From positions 1,178,001-1,242,000 of the forward strand of contig OW285189.1 in NCBI GenBank assembly GCA_935421135.1: DNA of 64,000 nucleotides. The letters run 5' to 3'. The notes under the pieces are model-generated. The model was not told the DNA's origin, made no database searches, and worked only from the letters and a program-made list of their open reading frames with translations. Source of the stretch: Bugulina stolonifera. Taxonomy: Eukaryota > Bryozoa > Gymnolaemata > Cheilostomatida > Bugulidae. Below, piece by piece: positions 10,850-22,800 of this stretch. How positions within the stretch are numbered: position 1 is the first letter of the stretch; the number at the start of each line of letters is the position of its first letter. A program made the position numbers and the translations under genes.

Positions 10850-13800
10850 ATGGATCGAAGTTTTAAAATACCAACACATATTCTCGACGATTTAAGCAGG
10901 TAACTCTTGCTGTACTCCAACTCTTAACTGAGTAACTAACTTTCATGCTAACTTTTGCTCTAACTCACAGAAATGTCTATAGATACTAAAATGGTGGCAG
11001 TTATAGTAGCAGTCAATGTCTATAACACTATGACGCATGTGACTACGATTGGTACCAGAGGCGTTTGCAAATTATTTTTGAGATTGGAATCTCAAGCTGT
11101 CACGGCCAACTCTTAGCAGTTGGCTGCACTGGTTTCATTTTGTTCAGGTCTTTATCGCTCAAGTTTCTTATCTATAACAATCAAAGGCCTCCCCTGTTGC
11201 TCCTTGGAACGGTCTAGAGGCCCAATTCTAATTTGAACCTGAACCTTAACTCTTCAAGTCACAGGTTAAGTACCTTCTTTTTCGTGATAATTCAAAACTT
11301 TCCAAGTTAAACGTTGAATCTTTACAATATAAACTGAGGCTTCCGGTGTCATGGCGAACTCGTGTTTTTAAAAAATTGGCAGCCTTTACATCAAAATTTA
11401 TATCAAATTTGCCACAAAGCAGTTTTTGCCTCTAAGCAGTGTGCTAATAGGATTAATAAGTTTTCAGCCTTTATATTGAAATTTACATTAACCTAATCTG
11501 AGGTAAATTCTAACCTAATAGTCTAATAGACAAAAAACAAAAATTATAACCCAGTCCACCATCCAAAATGCCTGGTCCAGATGACTCAAATCAACTGGAT
11601 TCTGAAAGCAAAGTAACTAAAAAATCTGGTCAGGATGGCGTATGTGGAACCTGCAATAAATCTGAATGTTCTGTTCGCGTTGGAAGTAAAACATCACAAA
11701 AATGGATCTCCTGTGACCAGTGCTCAACTTGGTACCATGGTTTGTGCCAAAGCCTGCAGGCTACTGATGTTAATGTGATCATTAAATTGGAGACCCTTGG
11801 TGTAAGATGGTACTGTGACCGATGTAGGGTCGACATCACCACTATTGGAAAATCACCCCCTGGAGCCGGAAATTCCCCCGTGCTCTCTAAGCTCAATGTG
11901 CTCGAGCAAACGGTGAGAATGTTCACACAAACATATGCAGATGTGGCAAAAGCCAACACTGACCGAATCCAGAAACTAGAGCAATCTTGTGAAACCGCAT
12001 TGAAGGAAACCGCCCTTAACATAAAAAAGGCAGTTGAGATTAACCAGTCTGCTGAAAATATGATGGCTAAGAATAATGCGCAAAGCGAAACTGAGGCTAG
12101 AAAGAATAATGCTATTCTCTATGGCATAGAAGAGAAAGAGAATGTTACAGCAATGCATCAGGTCGAAGAGCTAATGCGTCTCAAATTGTATCTACACTGC
12201 CCAGCACCCCACCAGGCCATACGACTGGGGAAGAAGGTTGAAAGTAAAATTAGACCGATCAAACTACGGTTTGCAGATGAGTCTTCAAAGTGGGAATTTA
12301 TTAAGAGGACCAATGCTAAGGCCACCAAAACCCCTGGTGTCTTTTGTAAGGTTGACGCCAGCAAAGAGGTGCGAGACAAAGAATTTCAACTTCGTACTCA
12401 AATACGAAAATTCAAAGAAGATGAAGCCGATACCGATACTACATATCGTATCAGAAATATGAGAATTGAAAAGCAACTTCCGTCGGGGGAATGGAGTCCA
12501 CTGAGTCCTGCTCTAAACCAAACAAAGGAGACCACATGCTAAGATTATTTCTCGCCAACACCAGATCAGCCAAAGGCAAAGCCTCTGAGATAGCTGCTTT
12601 AACCAACGGATATAACATTATTTGCCTAACTGAAACTCACCTAGATGAGACTATTCCAGACCACTGCATTATTGACGTTCCAAGCAAGAAAATATTCCGA
12701 AGGGACAGAACTCTCTATGGAGGAGGAGTGCTACTTGCCTTAGATCATGACATCAAACCACGTGAAATAAACATTGATAATTTAGGGGAGGAAATACTAG
12801 CCGTAGGATTTGAGCCTAAAACTATCATCTGCTGTCTGTATAGGCCTTATGTCCACCTAAGAAATATGGATAAGCTCCACACAATCCTTGAGAATATCAC
12901 ACAAAAGTTCCCTGAACATGTACTAATCCTAACTGGAGATTTCAACCTACCAGGTATCGATTGGAACCAAAAACTAGTAAAACCTAGTTGCCAACACAAA
13001 AATCTACATAGAGAATTTCTTGATATTTTAAATGAATTTATGCTAAATCAGATTATAACTAAGCCTACTCATATCATGGGTAACATACTAGACCTTATAT
13101 GCATTAACACACCTGATTACATCACTGAAACAGACATCATTCAACCTGGCCTAAGTGACCACTTTATAGTAACTGCGACACTAAAACCAGTAATTCAACG
13201 GCACACAGCTAAAGATATATTCACTGTCAGGTGTTACAAGAAAGCCGATGAAGGGACCTTCCGTGAACGTATGCAACAGCTCAGTGAAGACTTAGCTAAG
13301 ATGGAGGACCCAAACGAGATGTGGTTATTATTCGCCAGCCATCTACAAAGAAATTTAGAAGACTGCGTTCCTACAAAAGAACTAAAGTGCAAGAAACCAA
13401 ATCAACCGGAGTGGTTTGGCAAAAAAGCAGAAAAGCTCATCTCCAAACAAAGAAAGACCTATAAAAAGTATAAGCAAACCAGGGATTCTTTTTTCTTAGC
13501 AAAGTATAAGCAAGAGAGAAGGACGACCAAGAAAGAAGTTAGACGCATGAAGACCAGCTTCCTAGTTAATAAAATATGTGGTCCATTGGCGAGAGGTAAC
13601 TCCAAACCTTTCTTCCGTCACCTTAGAAACACAAGGATGCAATGTCCTCCACCCATGAGCCTCCAAACAAATGACACCCAAACCACAGATGACCCAGAAG
13701 AATGTGCTGATCTATTGAACAACTTTTTCCAACAACAGTTCTGCCAAGACCACAGTATTAATGAAATTCCACCACTGGACGCTCCAGATGAAAGTGTAGA

Positions 13801-16800
13801 GATAACAGAGGAGGGTGTAGCTAAACTTATTGTTTCATTAGGGAATGGGAAATCTCCAGGACCTGATAGGATCCGAAAGCCAGACCTCATGGTGGACATC
13901 CTAACCACTACTACATGCCTCAGCCATATTTTTCGTGCCTCCATAAAATCTGGACGACTACCAGATCAATGGAAAATGGCTCATGTAACCCCGATTCACA
14001 AGGGAGGCGAACCTAGCCAAGTGTCAAACTATAGGCCCATCTCTTTAACATCTATACCGTGTAAAATTCTAGAGCATATTGTTCTGCACCACATTAATAA
14101 GAAACTTGACAGCTTCCTCCATAACAGACAACATGGGTTCCGGAGAGGTATGTCTTGCGAAACTCAGCTGTGTGCCACCTATCATGACCTAGCAAAATCT
14201 ATGGAACAAAACAAAACAACACATGCCCTTATATTGGACTTCAAAAAAGCTTTCGATAAGGTGCCACACAGTCTGCTACTACAGAAGCTAAGATCGATCC
14301 CCGACTTGGATCCAACCCTTATAAACTGGATTCAAGACTTTATTACCAGACGAAAACAAAGAGTGGTACTGAAGGGACATAGCTCAGGTATTTGCGCTGT
14401 AACGTCTGGGGTGCCCCAGGGTTCAGTCCTAGGACCCACCCTCTTCTTAGTATATATAAATGACTTGCCAAACACAGTAACTTGTAATGTCAGTCTCTAC
14501 GCGGACGATACACTCCTATACCAAGAAGTGAACAATGATCAGGAATCCATGGAGTTTCAGAAAAACATTGATGCTGTACAAGAATGGTCCCAAAGATGGA
14601 AAATGCCTTTTAATGCATCCAAATGCCATGCGATGGCTTTCAATGTCGGTGCGCAACTACCAGCATACAGACTAGGTACTACTGTGATTCCTTGGACTGA
14701 TAAAACTCGTTATCTTGGGATAACCCTACAACAGGATTTGAAGTTTGATCAACACATCGCTCAAAAAACAGTCAAAGCAAGCAGAATACTGGGAGCTATC
14801 AAACATACTCTACACTGTGCACCGACCAAAAGTCGATTACTTGCATACACTAGTTTGTGTAGACCAATCCTGGAGTATGCAGACACCGTGTGGGATCCAA
14901 CAAGTAAGCAGACCATTGAATACATAGAAAGGATTCAGTGTAAAGCAGTTCGCTTCATCAGTAATCTAAAGGGACGTGAAAGTGTCACTGCAGCCAAAAA
15001 TCTTCTTGGACTAGTACCCCTCGAGTGTAGGAGACGAAATCATCGAATGACTTTACTTCACAAAATTCTCCAAGATGAAGAGAGCCACAATACACTATCC
15101 TCTAGTTACAATGAAATTGTTGAAAGCCGCTCGCAAACAACCATGACAACCAGAGCTGCAGCCAGAGGCGAACTAACATCAATTTCTGCCACAACCAATG
15201 TATACCATAATAGTTTTCTCCCTCGAACAATCCGAGATATAAGAATTGGCTATCCCGAATAAAAGTAAATCAGCGATACGCTGTATTATTGACCTTTTCA
15301 CTGTAGCACACTGTTAGTAATGAGGCATTCAACTTGCACAATTTGTGATAATAGAATGTTCTATCAACGACGAGTGAGTAACGAGTGAGTATGTCTCCAG
15401 AAACTCAAGGTTTAATCATTTAACTATAATACTATACCAACGACAATTCAAGTTAAAATTAAATTCTTTTCCTGTTTAGTTCAAGTTTCTTATAGCCTAT
15501 AATATAGAGTTATTGGGCTTTTATTTGAGTTTTGGGGAAGCGTTGTATTGATTAGTTATAAACAATAAAGCAATATGCATTTTTATAGTTTTTTGATTGT
15601 ATCCCTGATATTTCAATGTTTGGACAAGCATCGAAATATCGAAATAAAGTAGAGAACTGTGTTGTGTCTGGCTAGGTAGCTGGGGCGTAGCCCCAAAGAT
15701 ATATACTAGAAAATAGTACTAGCTTAGGTGCAATGCCAACCAGGCAGAACAAGGCACCAATGTTCTAGTAGAGAAAGCTTGTGCTTATGTGTTAGCAATA
15801 AACACCATAAGAGACTGCATATATAGTAAGAGATGTCACTTTGTTAGAGCCCCACAAGCAACTGAAAATATATGGAAGTGGAGCTCCATTCATACTAATT
15901 TTACTCTGTCCTGATACTGAGGTCAAGTCGGGACAAATCTAGACATGAAATGGGCCACATTATAGTAATAATATAAAAAGGCTATGTCGGGCAAAAAGTG
16001 CACGATATTAGCACAGGAGAAATGGTAGAAGAATGAAAGAATATTGTTGTCTGGCTGGATAACAATGGCACAGCCGCAGGGGCGGATTTTCATTTTTTGC
16101 AAGGGGGGGTCTCCAACCAATTTTAGATGGCAAAGGCGACTTATTGAGGGCGCGCAGCGCCCGAACCCAACAGCTGGGGGTTTGGGGGCGCTGAAAGCCC
16201 CCAACGGGATCCAGGGCGGAGCCCCGGCCGCTGAAGCTCTCTGGTGAAATCTGGGGTAATTTAAGGCTATTTGGGGCATGTTGAGGTGGAATAACAACAG
16301 TTCAAATTCACTCAGGTGGATCACAAAAAGTGGTTGCAAATTGACTTAAAAGTCTATTGTTATGGAATTCATACTTTTTTATTTCTCGCTACTTTCATAG
16401 CATAGCATAGCATAGCAAATTTCATATTTATTCATGTACAAAATTGAACAAAGATTTATCCAGTTGGCCCCTCACAGTAGCGAAAAATAAATACGCCTAA
16501 AACATTTCAATTCCAGTGAAGCTTACCTTGTTCTGCTTGCAATATTTTATATAACACTGTTTCATAATCACAAATTTTTCGAAAGAAGAATTAGGATTAA
16601 GTGAAAACTTGTCTGAAAAACTACAAAACTAAAACTCAATGGACAATACAGAACAAAAAATTCTAGAGGAAATGAATATGACAAAAAGCATCTTAGTTTT
16701 GCTTTAACAGCATACTGACAGTTACTTTTTCTTGCACTATCTAAATCAATTTTATATTTTTACTACACTAGGTTTAAGCTAGTAATTTTACCAAATAATA

Positions 16801-19800
16801 CCCGAATAATACCCAGAAAATGCTCAAAACTGCTAACTTTCACCTAATGTAGTCGAATGAGTTGAGGCTAAATTCATTCAGCTTATGTGATTCTCAATGA
16901 GTACGAAAGACTGATTAAGGTGGTGCAAGAAAAATAACTGTCAGTACAAAAACAGTCTCGTTTGATTCCTTCTGATAACAGAGGAAACAAGTTGTTAGTA
17001 TTATTTAACTTGGCAACAATCTTTGTGTTTTTAACCAAGTATGGATTCAAGGCCTGTTGACCCAAAGTCAATGACAATCTGGTTTTGATGAATTTCAATT
17101 CGCTTTCTCAATGCTAGTGCTGGTGGCAGGGATGGTTAACAATACCTTGAGCAAATATGAAATATTAGGAAAGTTGCATTTGTTAATTGCTTCCTTGTAT
17201 GCATTGAGTCAAGTATCTGGCTTGGAAGTTGTGTCCTGGAACTTGGCAAACCAGATTGCCAGCTCCTGGTGCAGCATGTAAGCAGATGGTAGATCACCCA
17301 AATGTCTGTCTACAAACTAGTTTGAGTCCATGAAGGAAAGCCGTTCTTGTCATAGCTTCTGATACACTCGGTACAAGACTGAATTCTGAAAAGATCATAG
17401 TTATGGAACTCTGTTAGATATTATCTCATAGTAAGACGCATGGCAGCACATGTGTAGTTCCATAAGTCTGTCTATGATATTACATTGATCTTTTTCAGGC
17501 ATTTACCACCAAAGAAGTCGCCTAGACATCAACAACACAAGGTGCTATGCATCGGTTCTAAATACTATACACCATTGACTCATCCACCAGTAATTGTAAC
17601 ATACTACACTTGAAACTGAATATCTGTAATACCTGTATAAATATATAAACTTGATACCAACCTTTCACGAGCTCAGGGGATGCTTCAAATCTCCTTACTA
17701 AATCATTTACAAAATAGTCCACTTATGGTTAGAAGCATAGTATGCCATTCCATAATAATAGTCTTAAACGTGTCATCTTCCCTGGATGTTTTCAATGCCA
17801 CAACAACTACTCCAACATCTGTGCTGTGCTCACATCTTTAGTTGAACCTACAGAATGAAATGATTGTAATTCCATAAAGATAAACTAAGTATTTACACGG
17901 CAGTTAGTTTGTTCAACAGCTTATAAGTTAGGCCCTACAAAATCTATGTAACATTAAATTAATAAATAGAGCTGTGCAAACCTTGACTTGGCATTAGAGG
18001 CTACTTGTGCAGATAAAAATTGATGGCTTTTTATTTTGAATTTTATTTTTTATAATTTTTTTTAACCAAAAAAAAAAATTTAAATTTAATTGGAAAAGTA
18101 GGTGTATGGAAAAAAATGATTATTGTAAATATGAGCATAGTTGCCACCTGCTGAAGGCACAGGCCTGTCCCATCCTTATTATTCACACATCTACTTTTCA
18201 AATCTAATTTTAAAATTTATTCTTTGACTTTTGGTTAAAAAAATGATTAAAAATAAAATTCAAAATAAATAGCCAGCAGCTTTCTGCACATGTAGCCTCT
18301 AATGCTATTGTTATAACAGGATTAGTAAAATTTATTTATTAAAGAATCACACTTACTGAATAAGCACAGCTTGCTTAGCTTTCTTTCATCTGAGCTCAAT
18401 TTCTATCTGTTCAACTAAGCCAACGACTAAGCCCAAAAGACTGACAGGAAATAAAGCCACTGCTAGGTGCTAGTGCTGCAAATAAGCCTACTGAACTTCA
18501 GCTAATAGAGAAGAACAGCTGCACGCCCAGCGCTAAAATTGATAGTCAGTGTTAGGGTCTGTAGTCTATATTATATTAACTGCAGACTTGCTTTGTGTAT
18601 CGGTGACTAGGTAAAATTTTGTGTTTGACTTTTACAAGAGAATCACATTGCTGATTAAAAGTTTTTTACTGAGACTAGGAAAGGGGGGTCGCGAGACCCT
18701 GGCGCCAGTATGAAAATCCGCCCATGAGCCGTACAACATACAGCCAGACAGGCGGGTACTAGCTTAGTGTTCTTACATTATATGTCTTAGCTGGACACGC
18801 TAGAGGGAGTACGACCTCTGTGTTCGGTTAAAGGTGCAAGGAGAAGTCGATCAGCAACAGGAGGAGAGTGTGTGGAGGCGGAATTTCAACCTGCCTGTGT
18901 GGTCACGACCTAATACTAGGCAGTGAGAGGTTGGAGAAGGTTGCACTGCTGGAGGTACACTCTTGAGTTCTAACAGGTCGTTCTAGGGCGCTGCTCATGG
19001 GGAGGTGTTCAATGGGAACATACACAGGTGTGAGAGCTACTGGAACGGCTGGTACTAGAGTGACTGGAGCGGTGATCACTTCTGTTGATGGGCCACGGGA
19101 CAATCTGCTTAGTAGGCTTTGCATCGACTTCATAAGAAAAAATGTCTGTTTCTTCCAGGTGGTAAGGGGACCAGCAACTGCTGAAGACTGGTTCTGCATC
19201 CGCAGTAGGTGCTGTTGCCGTCTGGTAGGTGAGCAAGGGGAATTTGGGGCTTTGTGACAAGAGTCGGCTCCATTGATCTCCGCTTCCTTTCCATCCGTGG
19301 AGCGCCAATTAGCACTGGCTGGCACAGCTGAAGGGGTAGAAGTTCCAACTGGCCTATGTGGGCCATATCGGCTGGATAGAAAGAGTGGTCGGCTTAGGAA
19401 AATTTTCTTTAGGCATTACTTTCCATTTGAAAAGTTTTTGATGGATTACATGAAGGCTAATAGGAGAATGACCAAACTGACCAAACAAAGTAGTAATGGG
19501 CATAGTGCTGCCAAATGTGTACTCAGAGGCATTGAATAATGCCAGTATATTCGCATAGAGCACAGGTTCAATCAGTCCTGCTGTAATCGACATTCCAGGT
19601 CACTAGGGCCTGGGTCTCCTGTGGGATCTAGGGCTGGCATCTCTTGGCGGGTTTCTGTTCAGGGGAGGGCAACTTCTCCCACCGCATAGCTGCTGTGGGC
19701 AAACCGCCATCGCGAGGTAAGGTCCGTGTATCGATGCATTGGCCCTCCTGCGCTTCAGAGACTAGACACTGGGAGATAGCGACATTTAACTAATGTTCAA

Positions 19801-22800
19801 TGTTAATCCAATGTCAGGTGTCGGTCTGGCAATCTGGGACACGACAATATTTCTCAAGTAGATACTGCTACAAATATCAGATAAGTCACATCGGACATGT
19901 AAATACAACATATGAGGTTGCACCAAGATTAGTATTCACATTGTATAATACATGTACTATGGGTACAGTAATTATACAGAGATATATAGTTATGCAAAGG
20001 TATATACAGTAAGTAATTAATGCTGATCACTGTTATATGGTTTAGTATCTACACTATTTGTACCAAGTTGAACCTAGGGGTCCAAGTGGGCGATTCTGAT
20101 TAGTGAGCTCTAATCCATGGGGACGGAGGATTTCTGGTATAGGCAAGGATCTATCACATCTACGACAGAAGAAAACAAGTTTTATTAAGAGTGCAAGTGA
20201 ATATCTTCACAAGATTAAAGATCTAATTCAGACCCACATCACTGATGCTCTCTCATGTCCTATGATTTAGGCAATAGACTTAACTACTCACTTCTATATC
20301 ATTCCTACTGAGTAAATGTCTTTGCTAAGCCAGGGATCCTACCGATGCCTTTCTGTGTACTCCATTTCTTATGTGGTGTTTGGCAAGATGTTGAGTGTGC
20401 TATAATATAACACCTTGTATCTTGGTTGAAGCAAAAGTAATAACAGATTCGGCACTGCGTAATCGAAAAAAGAATTTTGCCTCTTGTTTTATGGCTTTTA
20501 ATGATAAAATTGTCTCGAAGTTGTGCTGAGTGACATCGGCTAAATGTAATGCCAGTAATATAATATTCTAAGTTATTTCATACATATAGTATTGACAACA
20601 GTCAATAGTTGGGTGAAGCATCTCCGTAGAATATTGCTACTTTTGGCTTCCCTGGTCCCAATCTTGAACCATTACTGACAGCTCATTCAATATCTGAAAA
20701 TAATGTTGTTCACCCTATTTCAGTAAGATTGATACATTGTTTGTGTTTGGAAACCTAGAGACTGCCCAGAAAAACCCATTTTAATACTGGCTGTTTTGAC
20801 CTTCCGTCAGCCCTAACACTCTACATACAACCCTACGCTGGAAATTTTGGAAGCACTCAAGTGGTTAATTACACAATATAAAGCCCATGCAATATATATA
20901 GCCAACGAGGGCGGCCTACAATTCATTATATTATCACATTTTGTACTGTTATTGAGGGTATTGGCCGTAACTTGCCTGTTTATTGCTCTATGGCATATTA
21001 TATAAAGAGTTACAATTAGAATGAAAATATTGGTGTTAACTCACAATAAGATGGTTAGGCTATTTGATAATGAATAAAGCCGGTAGATATATCATCATTT
21101 AGCTACTGCTCACATACTAAAAAATTCCTCAGCATAGACTGAGGCACATGCATTAGCATAAGAACTTAACAGTTATCAATGCTGACTGGAGGTCATGATG
21201 ACCAATATTAAACTGGGTTTGCCTTGGCTGCCACTAGGTTTACAAACACAAACGAACACATCAATCTTACAGAAATAAGATAATTAATATTTTGCGTTCT
21301 TTCTGTCGCTCCATTTCGTACTTGTGAGGTTCATTAAATAGGATGGCCAGGTGGCTCGACACCAGGGCTTAAAGTGCAAAAAAATTTTTACAGGAGCGCA
21401 TCAACATTACATGACTTTCACTATCAAACAGGAACCCGCGGGCGGATGTTCGGCGCCCGCATATATCTGGCTAAATTCAAAGAAGTAGCACATCAATAAG
21501 ATGTTTTTACAATAAATATTTTTCATTAACTCCTGCTCTCTGTGTGTAAACAAACATTTAATAAATATAATAGTTATATCTACTTTTCTGTTTAGATGAG
21601 TGGTATTGAGCCATATTCTTTAGTGAGAACTAAAATTTCAATTGTCTGAACTGACCAACACAAATGTTTAGCGCATGGATATCAAATTGGCTAAGTGCAG
21701 GACCAAAGGTAGCAATAAAGAGATTAGATGCAAGTGTAGAAACTAACATACTAGCCCTATCAGAAATCATTATCAGATTTATTCGACTAAATACTCTCTC
21801 AAACTCTGCAGTGCTGATAGGGAGAGCATCAATGTGTTGAATCATTTCTTTAAGCAAAAGCTGAATCAACTTTGCCCCATTGCCAACATAATCTCTGAAA
21901 GCTTGAACTAACAGGGGGGGTCACTTTCTTAATAAAGTTGAGGCGGCCAGAGCTGGACTGGTTAAAGGTAGCGGTGCGGGAGGGGCGCTGAAGCTCCCTC
22001 CCGCATGAAGAGGGTGGGGGCCTCCCTCGGGAAATTTTTGGAAAATACACTCACAAAACTGCTATTTTGATGCGTTTGACCTGTATATTTGAGCAATGCG
22101 TGATGGTACAAAAGTACAAAATGTTCTAAAGTACACTGCAAATTAGTACACTACAGAAAAAGTGCTTCTCTGTTTGGCTTGGTCATGAAGTACCATGGTT
22201 ACAGTAGTCCTTTACATGACATAGGCCTACAAATGTGCATGTACACACATGAATAAGAGGGGAAATAATGGGAAATTAGTTGGTGGATAGAGATAGAAGT
22301 CATTAGTGGTATCCTAGGTTTCCCAAACCCTGAAAAATATGGACAATTTATCAGATGGCATCTATATTGAGACAACCTATTACTTTTACCTGTCTGCCTT
22401 GCATTTGCACATGCCCTCAAACATTACAAAAATAATGCCTCAGTGTCTTCAAAGATAATGCTAGCACTGTCACAATATAAATAGCACCCCGCTGACAGAA
22501 GCCATTATTTTTGTTATAATAACTGGTAAAGACATTTGCTATGGTCACTACTCTAACAAAAGTCACTCATTTTAAAGTAATTAGTATAGTCTATTTCCCT
22601 GGCAAATAGAATCAGAGAAAACCAGTGGGTGGGGCACTGAAATACCTTTATTATGAATTGCATAGGATGAAAACTTAGTTCCTAATCTATCCTTTCATCA
22701 TAATAGCATTATTTTCATCAGAGTATGTTTATATTATGCTGGGCAGGGTAGCACAGCCTTCCAACTATGACTGAAAAAATAGCCAAATGAAAATGCAATC

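Larger units (their letters stand above)
11540..15395 (+). mobile_element. Near full-length non-LTR retrotransposon (CR1/L2/Rex1-like) in DCP2 intron 1
   Basis: Two intact overlapping ORFs, the second with endonuclease and reverse transcriptase, lie in the same direction as DCP2. After ORF2 comes a short untranslated region and a direct repeat of the form ACGAGTGAGTA around 15366-15392, which may be the 3' tail, since elements of this group often end in short tandem repeats rather than poly(A). The 5' boundary is not clear. Shorter copies of related elements occur elsewhere in the window. Group assignment is by protein motifs from memory. Confidence 0.85.
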
